From a bacterium M00.F.Ca.ET.205.01.1.1 (GTDB lineage: Bacteria > Pseudomonadota > Alphaproteobacteria > Rhizobiales > Rhizobiaceae): a DNA stretch of 64,000 bases. The stretch spans positions 334,623-398,622 of the forward strand of contig SRUQ01000003.1 in NCBI GenBank assembly GCA_004791255.1. Direction: 5' to 3'. The position numbers were made by a program, and so were the translations under genes. Shown here piece by piece: positions 1-8,952 of the stretch (the stretch's first letter is position 1; every line of letters begins with the position of its first letter). Under the pieces are notes generated by a model. It was not told where the DNA came from. It made no database searches and saw only the letters and a list, made by a program, of their open reading frames with translations.

Positions 1-150
1 GGCCCGGTCCGGGTCGCAGTGGATGAATTGGTGATCGTCGGTGGCGTCGGCGAACTGGTCGATCATGCGCTGTGTGACCACGCGCCAGGGCGAGACGCCG
101 ACTTCCTTGCCGACGCTGGCCACAAGCACATCGAGACTGATCGGTTCCAC
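1..150 (-). CDS. MaoC-family dehydratase, 5' end only (cut by window edge)
   Basis: The first 50 codons of a MaoC/R-specific enoyl-CoA hydratase-like protein; the rest lies beyond the window start. The hot-dog fold signature is visible at residues 33-50 (FADATDDHQFIHCDPDRA), containing the Asp and His that form the catalytic dyad in this family. I chose the GTG at 150 because GGAG lies about 9 nt upstream; an in-frame GTG at 171 is the alternative. It follows the SDR gene on the same strand 46 nt later, so the two are probably co-transcribed. In the family the reaction is hydration of trans-2-enoyl-CoA, which fits the acyl-CoA dehydrogenase nearby. Which substrate it uses cannot be told. Confidence 0.8.
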   Translation of the reverse strand, partial: MEPISLDVLVASVGKEVGVSPWRVVTQRMIDQFADATDDHQFIHCDPDRA

Positions 151-196
151 GCGGATGTCCTCCAGTTTCACCTCCGGCTTCCGCGGCCGGAAAATG

Positions 197-1012
197 TCAT
201 TCCTTGAACAAGGTTAGCCCATGCTGCACCGACTGTCCGCCATCGATCGGCAGGATGGCGCCGGTGACGTAGCTGCCTGCACGGCTGCACAAATAGAGGG
301 TTGCGCCGGCAATGTCATCCGGGGCGCCGATACGGCCGATCGGAACATGACCGCCGACGTGCCTCGCCTGTTCGCCGGTGCCGGTGGCGAAGGCCGTCAT
401 CCGGCTCTGGAAGGGGCCAGGGGCAAAGGCATTGACGGTGATGCGACGACCGGCGAGCTCCAGCGCCAGGGTGCGCGTCAGATGGTGAACCGCGGCCTTC
501 GAGGCGGTGTAGGAATAGGCGTCGTCGGCCAGCGGCTGCGTGCCCATCACCGAACCCAGATTGATCACCCGGGCCGGATCGGCGTCGCTGGCGGCGGCAT
601 CGAGCAGCGGCAGCAATTCGCGCGTCAGATGGAAGACGGCGGTGACATTGACGCCCAGCACCTTGGCCCAGGCGTGATAGGGAAAGCTTTCCAGCGGCGC
701 GCCCCAGGAAATGCCGGCATTGTTGATCAGTATATGCAGCCGGTCGGTCCGCGTCTTGACCTCGCCGACGAGGGCGGCAATGCCGACCTCGCTGGAGACG
801 TCGCCGGTAAAGCCTTCGGCCCGGCCGGGAGCGCCAAGCCCGTTCAACTCATCGGCGACCTTGATGCAATCTTCGCCCTTGCGCGAGGCGATCATCACCG
901 TTGCGCCGGCGTTGACGAGGGCCGTGGCCGCCATGCGGCCGATGCCGGTGGCGCCGCCCGTCACCAGCGCGGTCTTGCCGACGACCGAAAACAGCTCGTC
1001 CAGATAGCCCAT
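197..1012 (-). CDS. short-chain dehydrogenase/reductase (SDR)
   Basis: A 271-residue classical SDR with a Rossmann fold. The cofactor motif TGGATGIG is at residues 18-25, NNAG at 97-100, and the catalytic Ser154 and Y168-x3-K172 follow in order; the C-terminal half has the usual PGP and GGQ segments. The start at 1012 is preceded by GGAGG with correct spacing; a longer reading to 1120 adds 36 residues unlike the family. An acidic residue after beta-2 is not obvious (ASRKGED), so NADP preference is plausible but unproven. It is divergent from the acyl-CoA dehydrogenase gene with 124 nt between them and upstream of a MaoC gene, suggesting oxidation or reduction of a beta-hydroxy/ketoacyl intermediate. 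Specificity unknown. Confidence 0.9.
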   Translation of the reverse strand: MGYLDELFSVVGKTALVTGGATGIGRMAATALVNAGATVMIASRKGEDCIKVADELNGLGAPGRAEGFTGDVSSEVGIAALVGEVKTRTDRLHILINNAGISWGAPLESFPYHAWAKVLGVNVTAVFHLTRELLPLLDAAASDADPARVINLGSVMGTQPLADDAYSYTASKAAVHHLTRTLALELAGRRITVNAFAPGPFQSRMTAFATGTGEQARHVGGHVPIGRIGAPDDIAGATLYLCSRAGSYVTGAILPIDGGQSVQHGLTLFKE

Positions 1013-1136
1013 CCCAATCCTCCGCGCCCTGCCTCGACACGCGCGCACGCTACAGTTCGCGTTGACAAGGCTATCCGAAGTACGGTCATCCTTGCCACTG
1101 ACAAAATGCCCCGCCTGCATGAAGGGTTAGCGACCG

Positions 1137-2450
1137 ATGACGGAGATGAATCTCGGCATGACCGAGCGGCTGAAGCCGATCCATGCGCGCGTCGCTGCCA
1201 TGGTGCGCGATGAGATCATGCCACTCGACAGGGAATTCCTGGGCGAGGTCGGCAAGGAAGGCGACCGCTGGGTCTACAGCAAGCGCCAGACCGAGATTCT
1301 CGAAGGGCTGAAAAGGACCGCCCGGGAACGCGGCCTGTGGAATTTCTGGCTGACCGGCTCGGAACGCGGCTATGGCCTCTCAACCGTCGAATACGCCTAT
1401 CTGGCCGAGGAAATGGGCAAGGCGCATCTCGGCGCGGAAACCTTCAACTGCTCGGCGCCCGACACCGGCAATATGGAGGTGCTGGAGCGCTACGGTTCGG
1501 CCGAGCACAAGAAGACGTGGCTCGAGCCGCTGCTGGATGGACAAATCCGCTCGGCCTACCTGATGACCGAGCCTGATGTCGCCTCCTCCGATGCCACCAA
1601 CATAGCGATGCGCTGCGAACGGCATGGCGACGACTATGTGCTGAACGGCGAGAAATGGTGGGCATCGGGTGCTGGCGATCCGCGCTGCGCCATCTACATC
1701 GTCATGGTCCGGACCGGCGGCGAGGAAGAGCCCCGGCATCGCCGCCATTCGATGATCCTGGTGCCATCGGACACCAAAGGCGTGAGCAAGCTTCGCCCGA
1801 TGCAGGTCTATGGCGACGACGACGCACCGCATGGCCATATGCACCTTCGCTTCGACGATGTGCGGGTCCCGGCGTCGAACCTGATCCTCGGCGAGGGCAG
1901 AGGGTTCGAGATCGCGCAAGGGCGGCTCGGTCCCGGCCGCATCCATCATTGCATGCGCGCCATCGGCCAGGCCGAGATGGCGCTGGAGATGCTATGCCGG
2001 CGTTCGGTGCGCCGCGAAGCCTTCGGCCAGAAACTGGCCAAGCTCGGCGCCAATTTCGACATCATCGCCGAATGCCGCATGGAGATCGAGATGGCCCGTC
2101 TGCTCTGCCTCAAGGCGGCATGGATGATCGACCAGGGCGATGCGCGCGCCGCGGCCTCCTGGATCAGCCAGATCAAGGTGATCGCACCGCGCGTCGCACT
2201 CAAGGTCACCGACGAGGCGGTGCAGATGTTCGGGGCCCAGGGCATCAGCCAGGATACGCCGCTCTCCCGCGCGTGGACGCATCTGCGGACCTTGCGGCTC
2301 GCCGACGGGCCGGATGCCGTGCACCGGCGGCAGGTGGCGCGGACGGAATTGAAGAAGTATACGCAGGAAAAAAATCTGAGCGCCGGGCATCGTCCCGCTC
2401 CGACAGTTCCAGGCAAGGAGTATTGCCAATGCCCATCCCCACCGAAATGA
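1137..2450 (+). CDS. acyl-CoA dehydrogenase, ACAD10/11-like
   Basis: A 437-residue FAD-dependent acyl-CoA dehydrogenase. The N-terminal helical domain is followed by the beta-domain signature YLMTEPDVASSD, which packs on the flavin, and a C-terminal helical domain with MFGAQGISQDTPLSRAW. The segment RLADGPDAVH near residue 390 matches the ACAD10/11 branch, where an acidic residue stands near the place of the usual YEGT catalytic Glu; that alignment is inference. Its last 22 nt overlap the start of the next gene, so the two are translationally coupled. Electrons would pass to ETF. The chain length and substrate are unknown. Confidence in the family is high. Confidence 0.92.
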   Translation: MTEMNLGMTERLKPIHARVAAMVRDEIMPLDREFLGEVGKEGDRWVYSKRQTEILEGLKRTARERGLWNFWLTGSERGYGLSTVEYAYLAEEMGKAHLGAETFNCSAPDTGNMEVLERYGSAEHKKTWLEPLLDGQIRSAYLMTEPDVASSDATNIAMRCERHGDDYVLNGEKWWASGAGDPRCAIYIVMVRTGGEEEPRHRRHSMILVPSDTKGVSKLRPMQVYGDDDAPHGHMHLRFDDVRVPASNLILGEGRGFEIAQGRLGPGRIHHCMRAIGQAEMALEMLCRRSVRREAFGQKLAKLGANFDIIAECRMEIEMARLLCLKAAWMIDQGDARAAASWISQIKVIAPRVALKVTDEAVQMFGAQGISQDTPLSRAWTHLRTLRLADGPDAVHRRQVARTELKKYTQEKNLSAGHRPAPTVPGKEYCQCPSPPK

Positions 2451-3466
2451 AGGCGTTGCTGCTTGTCGGCGACGGCTACACCAAGACGCCGAGCGGCAGC
2501 GCGCTGGAGGCGATGGAGCCCTATCTGCAGCCGGGCAGCGTCGCGGTACCGGCGCCTGGCTCTAGCCAGGTGCTGGTCAAGGTCAGCCTGGCCTCGATCA
2601 ATCCGTCCGACGTCGCCTTCATCAAGGGACAATACGGGCAGCCGCGCGTGCAAGGCCGGCCGGCCGGTTTCGAAGGCGTCGGCACCGTCATGGCCGGCGG
2701 AGACGATCCCTACGCCAAAAGCCTGGTCGGCAAGCGCATTGCCTTCGCCACCGGGCTGTCGAACTGGGGGGCCTGGGCTGAGTACGCCGTTGCCGAGGCG
2801 GCGGCCTGCATCCCGCTGCTCGACACGGTTCGCGATGAAGACGGCGCGGCGATGATCGTCAATCCGCTGACCGCGATCGCCATGTTCGACATCGTCAAGC
2901 AGGAGGGCGAAAAGGCCTTCATCATGACCGCGGGCGCCAGCCAGCTCTGCAAGCTGATCATCGGCCTGGCCAGGGAGGAAGGGTTTCGGCCTATCGTCAC
3001 GGTGCGCCGCGACGAGCAGATCGCGCTGCTGAAGGAGATGGGGGCTGCCCATGTGCTCAACGAGAAGGCGCCGGATTTCGAGGCCACGCTGCGCGAGGTG
3101 ATGAAGGCAGAACAACCGCGCATCTTCCTCGATGCGGTCACCGGGCCGCTGGCTTCGGCGATCTTCAATGCGATGCCGAAGCGCTCGCGCTGGATCATCT
3201 ACGGGCGCCTCGATCCCGACGCCACCATCATCCGCGAGCCCGGCCAGCTGATCTTCCAGCACAAGCATATCGAAGGCTTCTGGCTGAGCGAATGGATGCG
3301 GCAATCCAAGGATCGCCGCGGCCCGGCGGTCCTGGAGGCGCAGAAGCGCTTTTCCGACGGACGCTGGTCGACCGACGTGACGGCGGTCATCCCGCTGGCC
3401 GAGGCCATGGCGCGGGTGCCGGCGGAACTGGCCAAGCCAAACGGCAAGGTGTTCATCCGGCCGTAG
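2429..3466 (+). CDS. zinc-independent MDR-family NAD(P)H oxidoreductase (quinone reductase-like)
   Basis: 345 residues of the medium-chain dehydrogenase/reductase superfamily. The GroES-like N-terminal domain carries SINPSDVAFIKG and PAGFEGVGTV, typical of quinone oxidoreductase/enoyl reductase members; the structural-zinc Cys cluster of alcohol dehydrogenases is absent. The nucleotide-binding half has MTAGASQLCKLIIGLA in place of the usual AAAGGVG loop. AAGGAG lies 8-9 nt before the ATG, and the start sits inside the end of the preceding acyl-CoA dehydrogenase gene (22-nt overlap). It may reduce an enone or quinone related to that gene's product, but the substrate is not predictable. Confidence 0.88.
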   Translation: MPIPTEMKALLLVGDGYTKTPSGSALEAMEPYLQPGSVAVPAPGSSQVLVKVSLASINPSDVAFIKGQYGQPRVQGRPAGFEGVGTVMAGGDDPYAKSLVGKRIAFATGLSNWGAWAEYAVAEAAACIPLLDTVRDEDGAAMIVNPLTAIAMFDIVKQEGEKAFIMTAGASQLCKLIIGLAREEGFRPIVTVRRDEQIALLKEMGAAHVLNEKAPDFEATLREVMKAEQPRIFLDAVTGPLASAIFNAMPKRSRWIIYGRLDPDATIIREPGQLIFQHKHIEGFWLSEWMRQSKDRRGPAVLEAQKRFSDGRWSTDVTAVIPLAEAMARVPAELAKPNGKVFIRP

Positions 3467-3682
3467 CATCTTTCGAGGCGCCGAAGGTCCATGCGAACCG
3501 ATGGTCTGGCTCGCGCAGGTCGCGAAAATCACAGGCCCGCTGTCCACCGGCCTTGCCGGACCGTGGCTTCGCCCATCAAACCCCCTATGCCGCGCCGCTT
3601 TGTCCGTGATATGCCGCCGCCATCGAATGCCGGGACGACGCTGGGCCGACGCGCCTTTCGTTATGGCGTGCGGAGTGTTTTG

Positions 3683-4849
3683 ATGACGATTTCCAAGCCG
3701 GTTTTCGACCGTGTGGGGCTGGGTGTGTGGATCGGGGCATTCCTGGTCGTTCTCGGCCTGATGCTATGGTCGCCCGATGCGCGAACGGTGACGCTGGCCT
3801 ACCGGTACGGCAGCGAGTCATTCCTCAACGGCCGGCCGCTGTACAATATCCAGTCGGAGATGGGCTATCTCTACGCGCCCGCTTTTGCCGCGCTTTATGT
3901 TCCGGTGCTGAAACTCGGTCCGCAGCTGGGCGGCCTGGTGTGGCACATGCTGGGCTTTGCCGCGCTGACCTTCGCGGCGATGCGGCAGGTGCGCAAACTC
4001 GGCGGCGGGGAATTGACGTGGCTGCTTTCCTTCGGCCTCTTCCTTGCCTTGCCGATGGCGCTGGGCGCGATCCGCAACGGCCAGGCGACGATCCTCCTGA
4101 GCGGCGCCTGCTGGCTTCTGACGCTATCGGCCCTGGAAGGGCGGCGCGCCGAAACCTTCTTCTGGGCTTCGGTCGCCATCATCGCCAAGCCGACCGCGAT
4201 CATCATGCTGCTGCTGGCCGGCGCGCTGCGGCCCCGGCTGATACCGGTGGTGGTGCTGGCGGTGCTGTTCGTGCTGGCCATACCGTATGCCTTCGCACCT
4301 GCCGGCTATGTCACCGACCAGTATCGCGTTTTCGCGCAGATGCTGACCTCGATGGCCGTCGACAAGTCCGGCCATTTTGTCCCCACCGATTTCACGGCGC
4401 CCTTCACCTCGGCGGGACTGCCCCTTCCCGAGTTCGTGGCCACGATCGTGCGTATCGTAGCGGCAGCGCTCACGCTTTCGGCGGTCATCTGGTTCGACCG
4501 CAAGCTCGAACCTGGAATGGCGGGACTGGCGATCTTCCTGACGGCCACCTTCTACATGTGCGTCCTCAATCCGCGCGTCGAACCCAACACCTATGCCATG
4601 ATCGCCGTGCCCGCCGGCCTCGCTATCGCCACACTGTGGCGGGAGGAGCGTGGCGGCGTCCTGGCCTCGGTGCTGTCGACGACTTTGTTCCTCACAGGTC
4701 TGACCGGCATCGAGCGCCACATGCACGACTTCCTCTACCCCTGGTTCCGGCCGATCGCGGTCACCTTTGTCGCCTGCCTCCTGATGGCGTGGTTCTGGGG
4801 CCGGGCCGGACAAAAGGTGATGAATGCCGGGCCTGTCGCCCATGGCTGA
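3683..4849 (+). CDS. polytopic glycosyltransferase, GT87/DUF2029-like
   Basis: 388 residues, almost entirely hydrophobic helices separated by short loops, with an Asp/Arg-bearing first periplasmic loop (SPDARTVTLAYRYG) and a NGRPLYN segment of the sort seen in polyprenyl-phosphate-sugar-dependent GT-C mannosyltransferases (GT87, formerly DUF2029). A membrane location with catalysis on the periplasmic side is expected. I chose the ATG at 3683 because GGAG lies 7 nt upstream and the extra 64 residues of the longer frame are unlike a leader. Its end overlaps the following GT2 gene by 26 nt. It is the first gene of a four-gene operon and probably uses a lipid-linked sugar made by its neighbour. 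The 216-nt gap before it has no other recognisable gene. Confidence 0.75.
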   Translation: MTISKPVFDRVGLGVWIGAFLVVLGLMLWSPDARTVTLAYRYGSESFLNGRPLYNIQSEMGYLYAPAFAALYVPVLKLGPQLGGLVWHMLGFAALTFAAMRQVRKLGGGELTWLLSFGLFLALPMALGAIRNGQATILLSGACWLLTLSALEGRRAETFFWASVAIIAKPTAIIMLLLAGALRPRLIPVVVLAVLFVLAIPYAFAPAGYVTDQYRVFAQMLTSMAVDKSGHFVPTDFTAPFTSAGLPLPEFVATIVRIVAAALTLSAVIWFDRKLEPGMAGLAIFLTATFYMCVLNPRVEPNTYAMIAVPAGLAIATLWREERGGVLASVLSTTLFLTGLTGIERHMHDFLYPWFRPIAVTFVACLLMAWFWGRAGQKVMNAGPVAHG

Positions 4850-5828
4850 GCCGCACCAGACACTCGATATCGTCGCGCCGTTCTTCAACGAGGCGCAATC
4901 GGCGGCGGCTTTTGCAGCCTTGCTCGACCAGCTTGAGAAAGCGGTGTCGCGCCGCTTCGGCATGACCGTCCACAAAATCCTGATCGACGATGGCAGCCGC
5001 GACGATAGCGCCGAGCGATTTGCGCAGGTGCTGTCGGGATCGTGGGAGATCGTGCGCCTCAGCCGCAATTTCGGCAAGGAAGTCGCCGTGCTTGCCGGCC
5101 TCGACCAGTCGCGTGGCGACATGGTGCTGATCATGGATTCGGATCTGCAGCATTCCATGGACATCAGCCTAAGGATGATTACCGAACTGGTCGAAGATCC
5201 GGGGATCGACGTCGTCTATGCGCAGAACGACCGGCGTGAGGCGAGTTGGCGGCGCAGCCAGATGGCGCGGCTTTTCTACAGCCTGATCAACAGCAGCCAG
5301 CGTTTCGACATTCCCGAAAATGCCGGCGACTTTCGCGTCATGCGCGGTACCGTGGCGCGCGCGCTGACCAGCCTGCGCGACAAGCGGCGCTTCAACAAGG
5401 GCCTGTTCGCCTGGGCCGGCTTTCACCAGAAGGCCATACCCTATTCGCCGGAGGATCGCGTCAGCGGCACCTCGAAATGGAGCCGGCTCAACCTCATCGC
5501 CTTTTCGCTGGAAGGGTTCACCTCGTTCTCCGTCATCCCACTGCGCCTGATCAGCCTCAGCGGGTTGCTGGCGGCGCTGGCGGGCGCCATCTACGGCGCC
5601 AAGGTGTTCTTCGAGGTGCTGTTCTACGGCATCGCGGTCCCCGGCTATCCCAGTCTGCTGGTGGCGGTGGTGCTGCTTGGCGGCCTCAACCTGACCCTTC
5701 TTGGCCTGATCGGCGAATATGTCTGGGTCACGCTCTCGGAAAGCAAGGACCGGCCGGTCTATATCGTGCGCGACGTCGTGCGCAGTGGTGCCTCCGACAA
5801 GCCGGCACCCGGCACGCGGCGGACATGA
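4824..5828 (+). CDS. GT2 polyprenyl-phosphate glycosyltransferase, GtrB/ArnC/DPM1-like
   Basis: 334 residues: a cytoplasmic GT-A domain starting with DIVAPFFNEAQ, a DDGSRDDSA loop and a metal-binding DSD in LIMDSDLQHSMD, followed by two predicted C-terminal membrane helices (about residues 235-310). This is the architecture of GtrB/ArnC, which move a sugar from a nucleotide donor to undecaprenyl phosphate. The start may be the ATG at 4824 or the one at 4842 (MAEPHQ); the upstream one has an AAGGTG ribosome site. It overlaps the GT87 gene upstream and shares an ATGA with the next gene. With gtrA-like and GT-C genes nearby it completes a three-component glycosylation set. Confidence 0.9.
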   Translation: MPGLSPMAEPHQTLDIVAPFFNEAQSAAAFAALLDQLEKAVSRRFGMTVHKILIDDGSRDDSAERFAQVLSGSWEIVRLSRNFGKEVAVLAGLDQSRGDMVLIMDSDLQHSMDISLRMITELVEDPGIDVVYAQNDRREASWRRSQMARLFYSLINSSQRFDIPENAGDFRVMRGTVARALTSLRDKRRFNKGLFAWAGFHQKAIPYSPEDRVSGTSKWSRLNLIAFSLEGFTSFSVIPLRLISLSGLLAALAGAIYGAKVFFEVLFYGIAVPGYPSLLVAVVLLGGLNLTLLGLIGEYVWVTLSESKDRPVYIVRDVVRSGASDKPAPGTRRT

Positions 5829-6643
5829 CGCGGCGCATCCGCCTGATCGCCGACGATTACGGCCTGGCGCCCGGCGTCTCGACGGCGATCCTGGACCTCC
5901 TCGAGCGTGGCCGCCTGACCGGCACCGGGTGCATGACCGGCTTTCCGGAATGGGCCGATGAGGCGGCGCGCATAAGACCGCTGTGCGGCCGCGTCGCGGT
6001 CGGGCTGCATCTGACCTTGACCGACCAGCCGGCCGTCACCGGCCGCTCGAGCCTGGCGCCGGAAGGCCGGCTGCCGCCGCTCGGCTCGCTGGCCTTGCCT
6101 ATCCTGCGCGGCCGCACCGACGAGCGCGATGTCCACGCCGAACTCGACGCGCAATACGGCCGTTTCGTCGAGGCGCTGGGGCGCGGTCCGGATTTCATCG
6201 ACGGCCATCAGCACGTGCACTTCCTGCCTGTGGTGCGCAAATGGCTGCTGGCGCGTGTTGCCGAGGCCGGCAGCCCCGCGCTGCGGGGCGCGCCGGCGCT
6301 GGCCGGCAGCGGGGCTTCGGTATCGAAGGTCGCGGCGATCGCCGCCCTGGCCGCTGGCTTCAACCGGGCCATGCAGCGCGCCGGTTTCACCGTCTTCAAG
6401 CCGCTCGCCGGCATCTATGACTGGCGCCAACCCGACAGGTTCGCTGCCGTGTTGCAGGCCGCCGTCGAGACCTTGCCGGAGCAGGGGCTGTTCATGTGCC
6501 ATCCCGGCCATGTCGACGAGACCTTGCGGGCGCGCGACCCGATGCAAAGCGTGCGCGAAACCGAATTCGCGGTCCTTGCCTCGGATACGTTCGGCGCAAG
6601 TCTGGATCGGGCCGGTGTCGCCATCATGGGTGCCAGGGGATGA
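5825..6643 (+). CDS. ChbG/YdjC/HpnK-type carbohydrate deacetylase
   Basis: 272 residues matching the YdjC-like family. The metal-binding residues are visible: IADDYG at 8-13 (Asp-Asp), GLHLTLTDQPAV with the His pair near residue 60, and FIDGHQHVHFLP with the conserved HxH. The family removes N-acetyl groups from amino sugars, for example chitobiose in ChbG or a hopanoid-linked N-acetylglucosamine in HpnK. It overlaps both neighbours by 4 nt (ATGA), so it is made together with the GT2 and GtrA proteins. A plausible job is deacetylating the lipid-linked amino sugar before transfer; this is inference. Confidence 0.88.
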   Translation: MTRRIRLIADDYGLAPGVSTAILDLLERGRLTGTGCMTGFPEWADEAARIRPLCGRVAVGLHLTLTDQPAVTGRSSLAPEGRLPPLGSLALPILRGRTDERDVHAELDAQYGRFVEALGRGPDFIDGHQHVHFLPVVRKWLLARVAEAGSPALRGAPALAGSGASVSKVAAIAALAAGFNRAMQRAGFTVFKPLAGIYDWRQPDRFAAVLQAAVETLPEQGLFMCHPGHVDETLRARDPMQSVRETEFAVLASDTFGASLDRAGVAIMGARG

Positions 6644-7050
6644 GCGGCGCCGACCAGCCCCGGCGTTCGACCGGCAGCAAGATCGTCCGCTTCGCTCTTG
6701 TCGGGCTGGTGAACACGGCCATCGACCTTGCCGGCTTCTTCGTGCTGCTCAAGCTTGGGGTGTCGCCGCTGCCGGCCAACATCACCTCCTGGTTCATCGC
6801 CGTCATCTTCTCTTTCGTGGCGAACGGGTTCTGGTCGTTCGAGCGCGATCCCACCATCCGGCTGCACGATGCCTTCCTTCGCTTCGTCTCGCTGGGGGCG
6901 CTGATTTCGCTGGGGGTTTCCAGCCTGTCGATTGCGCTGTTCGCAGGCATTGCCGGCGTGTGGCCGGCAAAGGTCGGCGGCGTGGTGGTGGCAGCGGTGC
7001 TGAATTTCCTCGCCGCGCGCTGGTCGATCGAAGGCCGGCTGCTGAAATAA
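6640..7050 (+). CDS. GtrA-family membrane protein
   Basis: 136 residues with four hydrophobic helices and the GtrA signature IVRFALVGLVNTAIDLAGF near residues 14-32; NGFWSFERDP in the central loop is also typical. GtrA proteins are proposed to flip polyprenyl-phosphate-linked sugars across the inner membrane. It is the last gene of the glycosylation operon, with a 4-nt overlap to the deacetylase upstream. A palindromic element lies 5 nt after its stop and may end transcription. Confidence 0.9.
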   Translation: MSGADQPRRSTGSKIVRFALVGLVNTAIDLAGFFVLLKLGVSPLPANITSWFIAVIFSFVANGFWSFERDPTIRLHDAFLRFVSLGALISLGVSSLSIALFAGIAGVWPAKVGGVVVAAVLNFLAARWSIEGRLLK

Positions 7051-7054
7051 CTAT

Positions 7055-7120
7055 CTTGCGAAACTTCGCTGTTCCACGAAGTTGCGAGCGGAAAACCGTG
7101 GCCCACTTTTCCGGCTCGAC
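7055..7120. repeat. double-palindrome intergenic element (RIME-like), copy 1
   Basis: Two imperfect inverted repeats in tandem between converging genes. The first pairs TTGCGAAACTTCG (7056-7068) with the segment at 7077-7087, with a one-base bulge; the second pairs GAGCGGAAAA (7086-7095) with TTTTCCGGCTC (7108-7118). The inner GGAAAACCG...CACTTTTCC resembles the copy at 60261-60358. It probably acts as a two-way terminator between gtrA and the RpiR gene. The match to the published RIME elements is from memory. Confidence 0.55.
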
Positions 7121-7136
7121 ATTGGTGTAGCAGGCT

Positions 7137-7964
7137 TCAGCGCAGTTCTTCCATCTCGCGGATGCGCCGGGCGCCGTCGGGCTCGAGTTGCCGGGTGACG
7201 GCGCCGATCAGCGTTTCGGCGACGACGAAAAGCGCCGCCGAAGAGTCCCACGCGGACGGCACCGCGGTTCGCCCGGCGATGACATGGCGGGCGAAGCGGG
7301 CGATCGGCGACAGCCACTGGTCGGTGAACAGCACGATCTGCACGCCGCGCTGGTGCGCCTTCTCGGCGAAGCGGACGAGGCTGTCCTGGTAGCGCCGGAT
7401 GTCGAAGATCACCAGCACGTCGCGTTTGCCCATGTCGATCAGCCTGTCGCGCCACATGCTTTCCTGGCCGGCAAGGTGGATGACGTCAGGCTGGATGATG
7501 GCGAGGTGGGCGGCCATGTAGCGTGCCAGCGGATCGGTGAAGCGGCCGCCGATCAGGAAGGTCTTGCCGCGCCGTTCGGCAAGCCGGGTCGCGATATCGG
7601 CAAGCTGCCTGTCCGACAGATGCCTGAAGGTCTCGCGCATATTATCGAGCGTCGCCTCCAGCATCGGCGACGCGGTGCCGCCGCCAGGCGAGGGCGGATT
7701 GAGCGTGCGTATCGCCGGCGATTGCAGTTGCGCGGCCAGTTCATCCTGCAGGCTCGACTGGAATTCCGGATAGTTCTGGAAGCCGAGCCGGGCGACGAAA
7801 CGCAGGATCGTCGGCGAGGAGACGCCGGCTGCGGCCGAGAATTCGGCAACCGTCTTCAGGCCGATCATGGGGTAGCTGGCGATCAGGGTCTGGGCCGCGC
7901 GCCGTTCTCCCGCCGGCATGCTGCCGATGCGGTCGGCGATCAGTTCGGCAATGCTGGAAATCAT
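7137..7964 (-). CDS. RpiR/MurR-family transcriptional regulator
   Basis: 275 residues: an N-terminal helix-turn-helix of the RpiR type (about residues 1-75, with FSAAAGVSSPTILRFVARLGF as the recognition region) and a C-terminal SIS sugar-isomerase-like domain (about 120-250) that binds a ligand, often a phosphosugar. I chose the ATG at 7964, preceded by GGGGGA; a TTG at 8021 would add 19 residues. It is divergent from the N-formylglutamate amidohydrolase gene, 148 nt away, so it is the likely regulator of the amine region that follows. The AT-rich spacer has the perfect ATGA-AA-TCAT and TACG-rich stretches that could be operators, but no single site stands out. Confidence 0.9.
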   Translation of the reverse strand: MISSIAELIADRIGSMPAGERRAAQTLIASYPMIGLKTVAEFSAAAGVSSPTILRFVARLGFQNYPEFQSSLQDELAAQLQSPAIRTLNPPSPGGGTASPMLEATLDNMRETFRHLSDRQLADIATRLAERRGKTFLIGGRFTDPLARYMAAHLAIIQPDVIHLAGQESMWRDRLIDMGKRDVLVIFDIRRYQDSLVRFAEKAHQRGVQIVLFTDQWLSPIARFARHVIAGRTAVPSAWDSSAALFVVAETLIGAVTRQLEPDGARRIREMEELR

Positions 7965-8112
7965 GGTTTTCCCCCACTCATCGGCCTTATCCAAGGTCTT
8001 TTCCGAGATCGCATTTGACAAAGCCGGGCAAACTGTATGAAATCATCCACAGGGACGCAATGAGACAAAATACGTAACATACGATACAGCGCTCCCGGGG
8101 AACGGCAGGACT

Positions 8113-8931
8113 ATGAAGACAGCGCGGCCCGCCAGCCTTGCATCGTCTGAAACCGTCGGGGTGACCAACCCGGGCGGATCGAGCCCTTTTGTGCTGACCT
8201 GCGACCACGCCTCCAATTTCCTGCCGGCCGAATTCGGTACGCTCGGTCTTGCCGCCGAGGACCTGTCCCGCCACATCGCCTGGGATCCCGGCGCGCTGCC
8301 GGTGGCGTTGCGCATGGCACAGGCGCTTGATGCGACGCTGGTCGAAACCCGTATTTCCCGTCTCGTCATCGACTGCAACCGCCCACTCGACGCGCCCGAT
8401 CTGGTGCCGCCGGTCAGCGAGACCACGGCCATTCCGGGCAACGCCGGCCTTTCCGACAAACAGCGCGCCGAACGGATCGCCCTGTCATGGCAGCCCTTCC
8501 ATGCCGCCATCGAGCGCATTGTCGAGGACAGGCTGGCGCGCGGGCAGGAGACCCGGCTGGTGTCGGTGCATTCCTTCACGCCGGTCTACAAGGGCCGCAA
8601 CCGGCCCTGGCACATCGGCATCATCCATGATGAGGATCGTCGCCTGGCGGCGCCGCTGATCGGAGCGCTGCAGCGGCTTGCCGGCGTGACCGTCGGCGTC
8701 AACGAACCCTATTCGCCTGCCGACCGCGTCTATTTCACGCTGGAACGGCATGCGCGTTCGCGCGGGCTGCCTTGCGCGATGATCGAAATCCGCAACGATG
8801 AAATCTCCGGCGAGACCGGGCAGCGGAAATGGGCGGATCTGCTCACAGGCATTTTTTCTAATCTGGAGCCCGAGGAGGCCAGGGGCTCCCGACAAAGCGT
8901 AATGGGAAAGTCAGTACAATCGGCCAGCTAA
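8113..8931 (+). CDS. N-formylglutamate amidohydrolase-family enzyme
   Basis: 272 residues of the FGase family (PF05013 type). Visible zinc or active-site segments include LTCDHASNFLP near residue 30, VIDCNRPLD, VSVHSFTPVYKG and the conserved HIGIIH. Characterised relatives hydrolyse N-formylglutamate in histidine degradation, but no hut genes are present here. Instead the gene heads a set with an amino-acid permease and a glutamine-synthetase-like ligase, so hydrolysis of an N-glutamyl or gamma-glutamyl amide is a reasonable alternative. AGGA precedes the ATG. A second, distinct family member is at 41822. Confidence 0.85.
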   Translation: MKTARPASLASSETVGVTNPGGSSPFVLTCDHASNFLPAEFGTLGLAAEDLSRHIAWDPGALPVALRMAQALDATLVETRISRLVIDCNRPLDAPDLVPPVSETTAIPGNAGLSDKQRAERIALSWQPFHAAIERIVEDRLARGQETRLVSVHSFTPVYKGRNRPWHIGIIHDEDRRLAAPLIGALQRLAGVTVGVNEPYSPADRVYFTLERHARSRGLPCAMIEIRNDEISGETGQRKWADLLTGIFSNLEPEEARGSRQSVMGKSVQSAS

Positions 8932-8952
8932 GAAATTAAAAGGGGACTTCAA

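Noticed and set aside
1946..3547. 533-residue minus-strand frame
   Set aside because: Shadow of the acyl-CoA dehydrogenase and MDR genes.
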